Shown here: piece by piece, positions 35,335-43,262 of the stretch
Position numbering within the stretch: position 1 is the first letter of the stretch
Layout: every line of letters starts with the position of its first letter
Origin: Sedimenticola selenatireducens DSM 17993
GTDB lineage: Bacteria; Pseudomonadota; Gammaproteobacteria; Chromatiales; Chromatiaceae
Assembly: GCF_000428045.1 (NCBI RefSeq)
Contig: NZ_KE386615.1
Coordinates: 70,887 to 133,830 of the forward strand
Reading direction: 5' to 3'
DNA: 62,944 bases
The notes under the pieces: generated by a model
The model's database searches: none
What the model saw: only the letters and a program-made list of their open reading frames with translations
What the model was told of the DNA's origin: nothing
Translations under genes and position numbers: made by a program

Positions 35335-36699
35335 TCAGGGGAGGGTCAGGTCGTATTTCTTGATCTTGCGATCCAGGGCGGGGCGGGAGATGCCCAGTAT
35401 CTCGCAGCTGTTGCCCTTGTGTCCCCCGGTATGGTCAAGCACCCGCTGGATATGCTCGGCCTCCACTTCATCCAGCGTCCGTTCCACCGGGGTGGTGCCG
35501 GAGCCGGTGGTTGTGGGCGGGGAGCCGGTGGAGCCCTGTTGCCTGAACAGCAACAGATCAGGTGTCAGGACATTGCCCCGGGCATGCACCAGCGCCTGGG
35601 TCAGCAGATTCTCCAGTTCCCGTACATTACCCGGCCAGTCATAGCCCTTGAGTGCCGCCAGGGTGGCGTCGGTAAGCTGGGCGGCCGGTTTATGGATCTT
35701 GCGGGCGATGCGTGCCACCAGCGCCTCGGCCAGCAGTGGGATATCCTCCAGCCGCTCGCGCAGCGGCGGCAGATGGATGGAGATGACCTTCAGTCGGTAG
35801 GTCAGATCCTCGCGGAAACGGCCGGCGGCCGCCTCGGCGAAAAGGTCCCGGTGGGTGGCGGCGATAATGCGGGCGCTGGAGCGTATCTGCTGACTGCCGC
35901 CGACCCGCTCAAAGGTTTGCTCCTGCAGTACCCGCAGCAGTTTCGCCTGTAGCGGGGGAGCCAGTTCCCCAATCTCGTCCAGAAACAGAGTGCCGTCCTG
36001 GGCCAGTTCAAATTTTCCCTGCTTGCGTTCGCTGGCCCCGGTAAAGGCCCCCTTCTCGTGACCAAACAGCTCGCTTTCCAGCAGGGTGTCGACAATGGCC
36101 GCGCAGTTGATCGCCACAAAGGGACCCGCTACCCCGGAGTGGGTATGGATCAGTCGGGCGACCACCTCCTTGCCGGTGCCCGACTCCCCGGTGATCAGCA
36201 CGGTGGCATTGCTGCCGGCGCTGAGTGCGATCTCCTTGCTGACCTGGAGCATCGCCTCGCCACGGCCGATCAAGTCCTGGTGTGCTTTGGGTTCCACGTC
36301 GCTGGATTGCAGCGCCTTGACCTCGCGCGACAGGCGTTGGTTCTCCAGCACCCGCTCCACCACATGCTGCAACTCTCCGAGTTTGACCGGCTTGTGGATG
36401 AAGTCGGCGGCCCCCAGCTTGATCGCCTCGATGGCCAGCTCCAGGTCGTGCTGGCCGGTCATCATGATCACACTCTGGTTCAGCGACTCTTCCCCGATGC
36501 TGTGCAGCAGATCGATGCCTTTGCCGTCCGGTAACTGCTGGTCCAGTAGCAGCAGGTCATAGGCGGATGCCCTGATCCGGTCGAGTCCCTCAGCGCAACG
36601 GTCGGTCCCTTCCACCAGAAAGCCCTGCTCCTCGAAGTGGAGTTGCAGCATCTGGTTCAGTGCGTCGTCGTCCTCGATAATCAGCAGTCGGGTGGTCAT
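35335..36699 (-). CDS. NtrC-type sigma-54-dependent response regulator
   Basis: The 454-residue protein has a receiver (1-118, D53 in LLDQQLPD), an AAA+ domain (about 140-370) with intact Walker A GESGTGKE, sigma-54 contact loop GAFTGA and Walker B GTLFLDEIGEL, and a C-terminal Fis-type HTH (GNSCEILGISRPALDRKIKK). It should activate sigma-54 promoters, in contrast to the NtrX protein at 25888. There is no kinase gene next to it. It lies upstream of the ECF sigma gene on the same strand with a 217-base gap. Confidence 0.93.
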   Translation of the reverse strand: MTTRLLIIEDDDALNQMLQLHFEEQGFLVEGTDRCAEGLDRIRASAYDLLLLDQQLPDGKGIDLLHSIGEESLNQSVIMMTGQHDLELAIEAIKLGAADFIHKPVKLGELQHVVERVLENQRLSREVKALQSSDVEPKAHQDLIGRGEAMLQVSKEIALSAGSNATVLITGESGTGKEVVARLIHTHSGVAGPFVAINCAAIVDTLLESELFGHEKGAFTGASERKQGKFELAQDGTLFLDEIGELAPPLQAKLLRVLQEQTFERVGGSQQIRSSARIIAATHRDLFAEAAAGRFREDLTYRLKVISIHLPPLRERLEDIPLLAEALVARIARKIHKPAAQLTDATLAALKGYDWPGNVRELENLLTQALVHARGNVLTPDLLLFRQQGSTGSPPTTTGSGTTPVERTLDEVEAEHIQRVLDHTGGHKGNSCEILGISRPALDRKIKKYDLTLP

Positions 36700-36759
36700 G
36701 GGTTAGCGTGTGCCTCCTGGCGCCTAGCATAGCGTAAACAGGCGGTGGCGATCTGGTAC

Positions 36760-37164
36760 CTATGGGCCATTTGTTCGGGGTAGCCGGTAAAGGGCATAGC
36801 CGAGTGCGGTCCAGCCGGCCAGCAGGGAGAGGCCGCCAAACGGCGTAATGGCGCCGAGCATTGTGATCCCGGTAACGGCCATCAGGTAGAGACTGCCGGA
36901 GAACAGCAGTATGCCCAGCAGCATCAGCCAGCCGGCACGCTTTATCCAGCGGGCGTCCGGCAACTGGATGCTGAGCAGGCCAATCGCCAGCATGGCCAGT
37001 GTGTGCAGACCCTGGTATTGAATCCCGGTCTGCCAGACGGTCAGCATGTCACTGGTCAGGGTGTTGCGTAGAGCATGGGCGCCAAAGGCCCCCAGGGCAA
37101 CCGTGACAAAGCCACTGATGGCGGCGCAGAGCAGCAGGCGGCGGCTTGCAGTGATGGCGTTCAA
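36760..37164 (-). CDS. DUF423 family small membrane protein
   Basis: The 134-residue protein has four hydrophobic helices and the DUF423 hallmark GAFGAHALRNTL (about 26-37), WQTGIQYQGLHTLAMLAIGL and the ending PFGGLSLLAGWTALGYAL. Members (for example YwdK, YgdD) are inner-membrane proteins of unknown function. Its start overlaps the stop of the upstream gene by four bases, so the two are co-translated. Confidence 0.9.
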   Translation of the reverse strand: MNAITASRRLLLCAAISGFVTVALGAFGAHALRNTLTSDMLTVWQTGIQYQGLHTLAMLAIGLLSIQLPDARWIKRAGWLMLLGILLFSGSLYLMAVTGITMLGAITPFGGLSLLAGWTALGYALYRLPRTNGP

Positions 37165-37715
37165 TGGGCCTGCTTCCGGCCCAGTTCGCTGAGGATGTCG
37201 AGGACCAGCTGGCGGGTCTGCTCATTCATCCCCTTGCACAGTTTGTCTGCGTCCCGCTCACCGTTGATCAGCGGCCGGATCACCGCTGCCAGCCGGGACA
37301 TCGGGCCGCCGGCGCGGCTCATCTGCTCGGCCATGTTGGAAATCAGGGTCAGGGCCTCCACGTTGCCGCTGGCGGCGGCCTGGATCATGCCGGCCAGCCC
37401 GGGGGCCGCGAGGGTCGGTTCCGGTCGTGCGTTGGGGTCGGGCAGGGTGGCCGGGTCCTGCAGGCCGCGCAGGATCGCCTCGGCGATCACCCGGTCCTCC
37501 TCATCCAGTCCGTGCAGGGCGCCGGTGTCGCGCTGACCGTCGGCGATTCGCCGCACGGCCCGCACCAGGGCACTCCAGCCGCTCGTGTCGGCCTGCTGCA
37601 ACAGCGTTGCCAGTGCGGCCCGGTTGTGGGGCTGCTGGGCCAATTGCACAACCTGGCAGATAAAAGGGGCGTGCAGGGTGATGATCTGTTGATGCTTGGG
37701 TGGCAGATTTTTCAT
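37161..37715 (-). CDS. Conserved hypothetical protein upstream of DUF423
   Basis: I do not recognise this 184-residue protein. It is soluble, mostly helical, with no signal peptide. The first half contains QPHNRAALATLLQQADTSGW and the stretch LHGLDEEDRVIAEAILRGLQ; the second half has GLAGMIQAAASGNVEALTLI and ends with GMNEQTRQLVLDILSELGRK. Repeated helical ALxxL patterns suggest a helical-bundle or repeat fold. It is the first gene of a two-gene operon with DUF423 and divergent from aprBA. Confidence 0.7.
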   Translation of the reverse strand: MKNLPPKHQQIITLHAPFICQVVQLAQQPHNRAALATLLQQADTSGWSALVRAVRRIADGQRDTGALHGLDEEDRVIAEAILRGLQDPATLPDPNARPEPTLAAPGLAGMIQAAASGNVEALTLISNMAEQMSRAGGPMSRLAAVIRPLINGERDADKLCKGMNEQTRQLVLDILSELGRKQAH

Positions 37716-38121
37716 GGCAGTCAGTGCGTTAAATGGACATTCCCCACCATAACCGAGGCGCGGGCGGGAGGGAAGTCCGGCTACGGGCGGGGCGTGTCAT
37801 CAGTTGCTTATCCAGCGAATAAACAGGGCTTATGCACCGCCCAAAACTATTGTTTGGCACTTTTATTAGCAAATCTTTATGTTGTCACTCCTGATTTCTG
37901 GAATGCTCCGCTGAAAGTTGCCTTCTCTGTTTGTCTTGCAGGGTTATCGAGAGAGTTACCAGAGTAAAAATCCGCAGGGTCAGCGATCCGAGAAAGGTCG
38001 CTACCTTCAGGGATAACACAGATTGAGATTCTTCCCGGCAATCCGGGTATCGACTCGAGAAAACGCCACTGAAGTCTGGTGGTGATTTTAACACTGCAGT
38101 GAAACTAGGAGAAAAAGTACC
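37716..38121. other. Intergenic region upstream of aprBA
   Basis: There is no gene in these 406 bases. The stretch is AT-richer than its surroundings and should hold the aprBA promoter; one candidate is listed at 37854-37883. A ribosome site AGGAG precedes aprB at about 38107-38111. Confidence 0.6.
37854..37883 (+). promoter_or_regulatory. aprB: Candidate sigma-70 promoter for aprBA
   Basis: TTGGCA (37854-37859) and TATGTT (37878-37883) are separated by 18 bases, 5 of 6 and 4 of 6 matches to sigma-70 hexamers. The leader to aprB would be about 230 bases, which is long, so a nearer promoter is possible. Confidence 0.3.
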
Positions 38122-38589
38122 ATGCCTACATTTGTGCGTACTGATAAGTGTGATGGCTGCAAGGGTCAGGACAAGACCGCTTGTATGTACATCTGCCCGC
38201 ATAACCTGATGAAACTGGATATGGACGGTTCATTGACCGGTCATGCCATGAAATCGTTCAACCAGGAGCCCGATCAGTGCTGGGAGTGCTACTCCTGCAT
38301 CAAGATCTGCCCGCAGCAGGCCATCGAAGCGCGTCCTTACGCCGATATCGTACCGCTGGGCGCGTCTGTTCAGCCACTGCGTGGTACCGACTCCATCATG
38401 TGGACCATCAAGTTCCGCAACGGCACCATGAAACGCTTCAAGTTCCCCATCCGTACCACCCCGGAAGGTTCTATCGATCCTTACGGTGGCAAGCCAGAGG
38501 CTGATATTTCCAAGATCGCTGAATCCGGCTTCTTCGTACAGGTCAACGGCTACCGTGCTGGCGACCCCAGCGAGCTGATCAAGAAGTAA
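38122..38589 (+). CDS. aprB: Adenylylsulfate reductase beta subunit
   Basis: The 155-residue iron-sulfur subunit of dissimilatory APS reductase carries two [4Fe-4S] clusters: C10, C13, C21, C25 with the long insertion CDGCKGQDKTACMYICP, and C53, C56, C59, C63 (CWECYSCIKICP). The C-terminal half is the beta-sheet extension that wraps AprA. In sulfur oxidisers the complex converts sulfite plus AMP to APS in the cytoplasm, releasing two electrons. Codons such as CGT and GGT dominate, unlike the CGG/GGC-rich neighbours, a sign of high expression. aprA follows 56 bases later. Confidence 0.97.
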   Translation: MPTFVRTDKCDGCKGQDKTACMYICPHNLMKLDMDGSLTGHAMKSFNQEPDQCWECYSCIKICPQQAIEARPYADIVPLGASVQPLRGTDSIMWTIKFRNGTMKRFKFPIRTTPEGSIDPYGGKPEADISKIAESGFFVQVNGYRAGDPSELIKK

Positions 38590-38645
38590 GCTGCGGCATA
38601 GCCGAACTGTATTTGTAAAGTTTTTAGAATAAAGAGGAAATTCAA

Positions 38646-40643
38646 ATGGCTGGTGAATTCGGAAATCCTGAAGTCATCGAGGAAGAGGTAGACATCCTCA
38701 TTATCGGTGGTGGTATGGGCGCCTGTGGTGCAGCTTATGAGATCGGCCCCTGGGTCGACGCTGCCAAGAAACAGGGCGTGGATATCAAAGTCAAACTGGT
38801 CGACAAGGCCGCCATGGATCGCTCCGGTGCCGTGGCACAGGGTCTGTCCGCTATCAACACCTACATCGGTTCCGAGCAGGACCCCGCGGATTACGCCCGT
38901 ATGGTCTCCAACGACCTGATGGGTATCACCCGTGACGATCTGACCTACGATCTGGGCCGCCACGTGGACGAGTCTGTGCACCTGTTCGAGGAGTGGGGTC
39001 TGCCGATCTGGAAGACCGACGAGAACGGCGAGCGTTTCGACGGATCCAAGGGCATGACCCCGTTGAAAGACGGTGGTAAGCCAGTACGTTCCGGTAAATG
39101 GCAGATCATGATCAACGGCGAATCCTACAAATGGATCGTTGCTGAGGCGGCCAAGAAAGCCCTGGGTATCGAAAACATCCAGGAGCGTGTCTTCATCGTC
39201 AAGCTGGTCAACGACAAGAACGACAAGAACCGCGTTGCCGGTGCTGTCGGTTTCTCTGTACGTGACCACAAGCTGTTCGTCTACAAGTTCAAGGCCTGTC
39301 TGCTGGTTGCCGGTGGTTGTGTCAACATCTTCCGTCCCCGTTCAGTCGGTGAGGGTCAGGGTCGTGCCTGGTATCCTGTATGGAATGCCGGTTCCACCTA
39401 CTCCATGGCTGCAGAGGCTGGCGCTGAGCTGACTCTGATGGAAAACCGCTTCGTACCAACCCGCTTCAAAGACGGTTACGGTCCGGTCGGCGCCTGGTTC
39501 CTGCTGTTCAAATCCAAGGCCACCAATGCGTTTGGTGAAGTCTACATGGACCGCAACAAGGAGATGCTGGACGACTATCCTCCTTACGGTCAGGCGGCTG
39601 TTCCTGCTTCCTGTCTGCGTAACCACCTGATGCTGAAAGAGATGCGTGAAGGTCGTGGTCCGATCTGGATGGACACCGTCACCGCACTCGCCAACCTGCG
39701 TGAGACCCTGACCCCCCGTGAGGTCAAGCATCTCGAAGCAGAGGCCTGGGAAGACTTCCTGGATATGTGTATCGGTCAGTGTGGTATCTGGGCCGGTGAG
39801 AACATCGAGCCGGAGAAGAAAAACTCCGAGCTGATGCCGACCGAACCGTACCTGCTGGGTTCACACTCCGGTTGCTGCGGCATCTGGGTTTCTGGTCCTA
39901 CCGATGTCGGCGCGCCGACTGACGAGGCCATGGACGGTGTGCCCGAGCATCTGCCGAAGGGCTGGAACTGGGGCTATCGTGGCATGACCACGGTACAGGG
40001 TCTGTTCACCGCTGCTGATGGCGTGGGTGCATCCGGTCACAAGTTCTCCTCCGGTTCACACGCCGAGGGTCGCATGTGTGCCAAGTCCATGGTGCAGTTC
40101 GTCATGGACAACAAGGACCACACCCCGGAGCTGGATACCAGTGTTGAGGACCTGGTGGCCGAGATCTATCGTCCGGTACGTAACTTCCTGGAATTCAAGG
40201 ATTACACCACCGCGATCGACGTCAACCCCAACTACATCACTCCACGTATGCTGCAGTTCCGTCTGCAGAAGATCATGGATGAGTACGTTGCCGGTGTGGC
40301 CACCTACTACACCACCAATGAGCACATGCTGGAGCTGGCTGAAGCCAAGCTGGGTATGCTGAAGGAAGACTCCCTGAAGATGCGTGCGAAAGATCTGCAC
40401 GAACTGCTTCGCGCCTGGGAGAACTACCACCGCATCCTGACTGCTGAAGCACACATGAAACACATTCAGTTCCGTGAAGAGTCCCGTTATCCCGGTTTCT
40501 ACTACCGCATGGATAAGAACTTCGTGGACGAGGAGAACTGGAAGTGCTTCGTGAACTCCGTCTATGACAAAGAGACCAAGACCTGGACCTGCTTCAAGCG
40601 TGCCCATGTCGACCTGGTCGACAAGTCCAAGCTGTTCAAATAA
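38646..40643 (+). CDS. aprA: Adenylylsulfate reductase alpha subunit
   Basis: This 665-residue FAD subunit holds the APS/AMP-sulfite active site. The N-terminal dinucleotide fold is DILIIGGGMGACGAAYE (16-32), followed by MDRSGAVAQGLSAIN, and further on GPIWMDT and the SGCCGIWVSGP region typical of AprA. Length and order (aprB before aprA) are standard. AGAGGA precedes the ATG. Codon use is strongly biased (CGT, GGT, AAC, TTC), as for aprB. A strong terminator follows. The qmo-hdr genes that would take its electrons are about 10 kb downstream on the other strand. Confidence 0.98.
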   Translation: MAGEFGNPEVIEEEVDILIIGGGMGACGAAYEIGPWVDAAKKQGVDIKVKLVDKAAMDRSGAVAQGLSAINTYIGSEQDPADYARMVSNDLMGITRDDLTYDLGRHVDESVHLFEEWGLPIWKTDENGERFDGSKGMTPLKDGGKPVRSGKWQIMINGESYKWIVAEAAKKALGIENIQERVFIVKLVNDKNDKNRVAGAVGFSVRDHKLFVYKFKACLLVAGGCVNIFRPRSVGEGQGRAWYPVWNAGSTYSMAAEAGAELTLMENRFVPTRFKDGYGPVGAWFLLFKSKATNAFGEVYMDRNKEMLDDYPPYGQAAVPASCLRNHLMLKEMREGRGPIWMDTVTALANLRETLTPREVKHLEAEAWEDFLDMCIGQCGIWAGENIEPEKKNSELMPTEPYLLGSHSGCCGIWVSGPTDVGAPTDEAMDGVPEHLPKGWNWGYRGMTTVQGLFTAADGVGASGHKFSSGSHAEGRMCAKSMVQFVMDNKDHTPELDTSVEDLVAEIYRPVRNFLEFKDYTTAIDVNPNYITPRMLQFRLQKIMDEYVAGVATYYTTNEHMLELAEAKLGMLKEDSLKMRAKDLHELLRAWENYHRILTAEAHMKHIQFREESRYPGFYYRMDKNFVDEENWKCFVNSVYDKETKTWTCFKRAHVDLVDKSKLFK

Positions 40644-40670
40644 GCTTTATTTGACAGCCTGATGGCAAGG

Positions 40671-40705
40671 AAGTCCGGGTGTCGCAAGGCGCCCGGACTT
40701 TTTTT
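40671..40705 (+). terminator. Rho-independent terminator of aprBA
   Basis: AGTCCGGG and CCCGGACT form a stem with loop TGTCGCAAGGCG, followed by a run of seven T. It begins 28 bases after the aprA stop and should isolate aprBA from the next gene. Confidence 0.9.
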
Positions 40706-40813
40706 GTCCAGGATGGACTTATGCCGCGGACGACTCCAGGGATGGCAGCCAGCGGCTCAAGGCCTCCCCACGGGGTGGCAAACCGGTTACTATCAGCGGT
40801 CTGTTGGTAGGCC

Positions 40814-40842
40814 GTAGGTTGGGGTGAGGAACGAACCCCAAC
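40814..40842. repeat. Dispersed palindromic repeat
   Basis: GTAGGTTGGGGT followed by GAGGAACGA and ACCCCAACA forms a hairpin with arms TTGGGGT and ACCCCAA. This GTAGGTTGGGGTGAG...GAACCCCAAC type is a well-known intergenic repeat of beta- and gammaproteobacteria (from memory). Only one copy is seen here. Confidence 0.55.
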
Positions 40843-40967
40843 AACATAGCTGAACACTGACGTAATGGTTTAGTATTACCGGAGAAATCAGGACGCATCG
40901 GCCCACTCCGTCCCCGCCGGTGGATTTCTTGTCCCTGTTGATTTACACGCTGCAAACCGAGGCTCCC

Positions 40968-41855
40968 ATGAGCGAAAAATTCGATGTTCCATTTCAAAGT
41001 AACGTAGTGCCCACCATTCTGGAGCTGGGCTCCACCCTCCAGTTCAAGTGCCACAAGGGGATCTCCTGCTTCAACGCCTGCTGCCGCAATGCGGACATCA
41101 CCCTGACCCCCTACGACATTATTCGCCTGAAACAGCATCTCGGAAAAAGCAGTACCGAGTTTCTCAAGGAGCACACCGTACCGTTCCAGATGGATCAGGA
41201 CGGCTTGCCCGGCGTCAAGCTGCGTACCGATAATGACGGTGCCTGCCTGTTCATGACCGACGAAGGCTGCAGCGTCTACAAGGACCGCCCCACCGCCTGC
41301 CGTTACTACCCGCTGGGTAACATGATCCGCCTGGATACTGGTGCCAAGACCGAACACGTCGACTACGTTCTGATCAAAGAGGATCACTGCAAGGGGCATG
41401 AAGAGGATCGGAAACTGACTGTGCAGGAGTACCTGATTGAGCAGGAGACCGCCCAGTACGACGAGATGAACCGTGAGTGGCAACAGCTGATGCTGATGAA
41501 ACGCTCTGGTGGCCCCAGTGTCGGCAAGCCGCCCGAGGCGACTCTGCAGATGTACTTCATGTGCTCATTTGATATGGAACGTTTCCGCCGCTTTGTGCTG
41601 AGTGACAACTTCAAGGCCACCTACGACCTGGAGGATTCGCTTTATGAAGTGCTGGCAAAAGAAGATGTCTCCCTGATGCAGTTCGGTACCCGGCTGATGA
41701 AACAGGTGTTCTTCGGGCTGCGTACCATCCCCGAAAAGAACGGGGTGTGGGAGAAACGCATGGATGAGCGCCAGGAGGTGTGGGAGGCGCGTCGCCAGGC
41801 CGAGATCCAGCGGCAGCAGCGGACTGAAGATGAGCGGTACAGTGGTGATGATTGA
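40968..41855 (+). CDS. YkgJ-type cysteine-cluster protein linked to aprBA
   Basis: The 295-residue cytoplasmic protein belongs to the zinc/iron-chelating CxxxCxxC (YkgJ) group. Its N-terminal half has C28, C34, C38, C39 (FKCHKGISCFNACC), C93 (DGACLF), C101 (EGCSVY) and C111 in RPTACRYYPLG, the signature order of the family. The C-terminal half is charged, helical and specific to this version, ending in a Q/R-rich tail. It is twice the size of simple YkgJ proteins. It follows aprBA on the same strand beyond a terminator. Cluster delivery or maturation is possible but not shown. Confidence 0.8.
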   Translation: MSEKFDVPFQSNVVPTILELGSTLQFKCHKGISCFNACCRNADITLTPYDIIRLKQHLGKSSTEFLKEHTVPFQMDQDGLPGVKLRTDNDGACLFMTDEGCSVYKDRPTACRYYPLGNMIRLDTGAKTEHVDYVLIKEDHCKGHEEDRKLTVQEYLIEQETAQYDEMNREWQQLMLMKRSGGPSVGKPPEATLQMYFMCSFDMERFRRFVLSDNFKATYDLEDSLYEVLAKEDVSLMQFGTRLMKQVFFGLRTIPEKNGVWEKRMDERQEVWEARRQAEIQRQQRTEDERYSGDD

Positions 41856-42223
41856 TATGCAGGCCGCTATTTAAGCGATCTAGACGACCCCACAACAAAC
41901 GGCCCTATTACGGGCCGTTTGTTGGTCTGGGCCGACATGTTCGGTGTTATGTGCGGTTTAAAGAGCGTAGGCCTAGTCTATAAGTTGCCAGTATTCCCCT
42001 TCTAATACCGGAGAACGAGCGTTTTATCAGCACGTCCGATACAGGTTCGAATCTCAATTCGCTACCACTCTTGTGGGGCACAGACCGGCAACCCTATTTT
42101 TTTCCTTTTTATAGTTGGTCCGTGAGTTGCCCTAGTATGGGAATTGTGCTGTTCAGCTAATATTCATATTCAATACGATATTCTGAACGCCGGAATCGGA
42201 CGCAAACTTCAAAAGGAATAGTT
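41856..42223. other. Intergenic region with terminator
   Basis: These 368 bases contain the terminator at 41894-41923 and otherwise no gene. A GGTTCGAATC stretch near 42044 looks like a T-loop but no tRNA can be folded around it. Confidence 0.55.
41894..41923 (+). terminator. Terminator after the cysteine-cluster gene
   Basis: AACAAACGGCCC and GGGCCGTTTGTT form a perfect 12-base-pair stem around a TATTAC loop, about 40 bases after the stop codon. The A- and T-rich stem base provides a T-tract in both directions. Confidence 0.8.
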
Positions 42224-42871
42224 ATGGATAGAAGAGCCTATAATCCTGTATTGATCGCCACCCTGTTAACCTTGTGCTTTAGCTTAAATGCACAGGCATA
42301 TGATCGGGATGACAATCCACCCGGATGGCGTGGCGGTCCTGGCACGAACTGGGAGAACCCGCCAGGGCGAACCGGTGGTCCCGGGGCAACACCTGATCGT
42401 AAAAGGTATAAAGAGTACGGTTACCAAAAGCCAAGAGTGATTCACCGTGGCCACGACTACAAAATACCGGCCAATCGGATAAGGCATTATCGTGATATTG
42501 TTATTGTTCGTCCCCATGGCCATCTATACCCCGGTTATGGGCACTTCTCCCGCGACAATGATGCTTTCAAATGGCTCGCGTTTACAGCCATTACTATAAA
42601 ACTGCTTGATAACCTGAACGAAGCTCAGCAGCGAGAGCATGAAGCGGCTCAAGTCCGGGCGACGTCGGCTCCGATAGGTGAAACTATTTATTGGAAAGAG
42701 GGGGGTGCATCAGGAAGTGTGACTACAACGCGGGAGGGAACCAGCACTTCCGGGCGTTACTGCCGTGAATTTCAACATGAAGTTACCATTGGCGGAAAGA
42801 AAGAGCGAGCCTATGGCACAGCCTGCCAGCAACAGGACGGTAGCTGGGAAATAATCTCTACAGGGGACTAA
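42224..42871 (+). CDS. Secreted protein with a surface-antigen-like C-terminal domain
   Basis: The 215-residue protein has a signal peptide (VLIATLLTLCFSLNAQA) and a Gly/Pro-rich segment (DDNPPGWRGGPGTNWENPPG, about 30-49). The C-terminal part (about 150-213) with GRYCREFQHEVTIGGKKERA and GTACQQQDGSWEII resembles the tail of RT0821/17-kDa surface-antigen-like proteins, including the paired cysteines. A hydrophobic stretch near 120-135 corresponds to the glycine-zipper place but is not Gly-rich. It is likely periplasmic or outer-membrane associated; the function is unknown. Confidence 0.75.
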   Translation: MDRRAYNPVLIATLLTLCFSLNAQAYDRDDNPPGWRGGPGTNWENPPGRTGGPGATPDRKRYKEYGYQKPRVIHRGHDYKIPANRIRHYRDIVIVRPHGHLYPGYGHFSRDNDAFKWLAFTAITIKLLDNLNEAQQREHEAAQVRATSAPIGETIYWKEGGASGSVTTTREGTSTSGRYCREFQHEVTIGGKKERAYGTACQQQDGSWEIISTGD

Positions 42872-43262
42872 TCGGCCAGCATAAGGGAGTTGCTTGTAGT
42901 AGTCGCAACCTGATCTGACGGTCACCGATTTTTAGGGTGACTGTCAGGTCAGATTCAGCCTGTGAACTTTTCCTGACATATTTGTTTCCGTCTTTCAGCG
43001 TGGCCGACGGTGATCAATGTGGAGGACTCGATAGAAGCCATTTATATACTTTCAATAGAGTCCGACCCCTTCCATGACCCAAGGTATACTGGGTGACTTG
43101 CTTCTGGTCTATCCGGCCTTGATACTGGGATTCAGGAAATCAAGCAGAAAGGTAGGCCGGGTCAAAACTTCACGCCGCTATGCTGATTGGGTGGAGTATT
43201 GGCTGTTTCGGGGGGTTACAAGGAAAACAAGTTTGCGAATAGTGGATAACTTGAGGGAACTC
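42872..43262. other. Intergenic region before the V-ATPase subunit I gene
   Basis: Apart from the hairpin at 42910-42952, nothing certain is seen. An open frame continues upstream of the chosen subunit I start to 43074 (63 extra codons) but has no family resemblance. Confidence 0.5.
42910..42952 (+). terminator. Long hairpin after the secreted-protein gene
   Basis: CTGATCTGACGGTCACC and GGGTGACTGTCAGGTCAG pair over about 17 bases with one or two mismatches around a GATTTTTA loop. No T-tract follows, so it may be a terminator or a small palindromic repeat. Confidence 0.55.

Larger units (their letters stand above)
40644..40967. other. Intergenic region between aprA and the cysteine-cluster gene
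   Basis: Apart from the aprA terminator (40671-40705) and a dispersed palindromic repeat (40814-40842), these 324 bases show nothing coding. A small inverted repeat GTAAT-GGTTTAGT-ATTAC lies near 40862-40879. Confidence 0.6.

Noticed and set aside
37856-37871. TGGCAC-like -24/-12 (sigma-54) promoter before aprBA
   Set aside because: The GG-to-GC distance is one base too long for a sigma-54 promoter.
42030-42070. GGTTCGAATC, a tRNA T-loop-like sequence followed by ACCA
   Set aside because: The flanking bases do not form a T-stem, and no D-arm, anticodon arm or acceptor partner can be found upstream.
43074-43262. Upstream extension of the V-ATPase subunit I by 63 codons
   Set aside because: The GTG at 43263 has a good ribosome site and matches the family start; the extension has no resemblance to subunit I.
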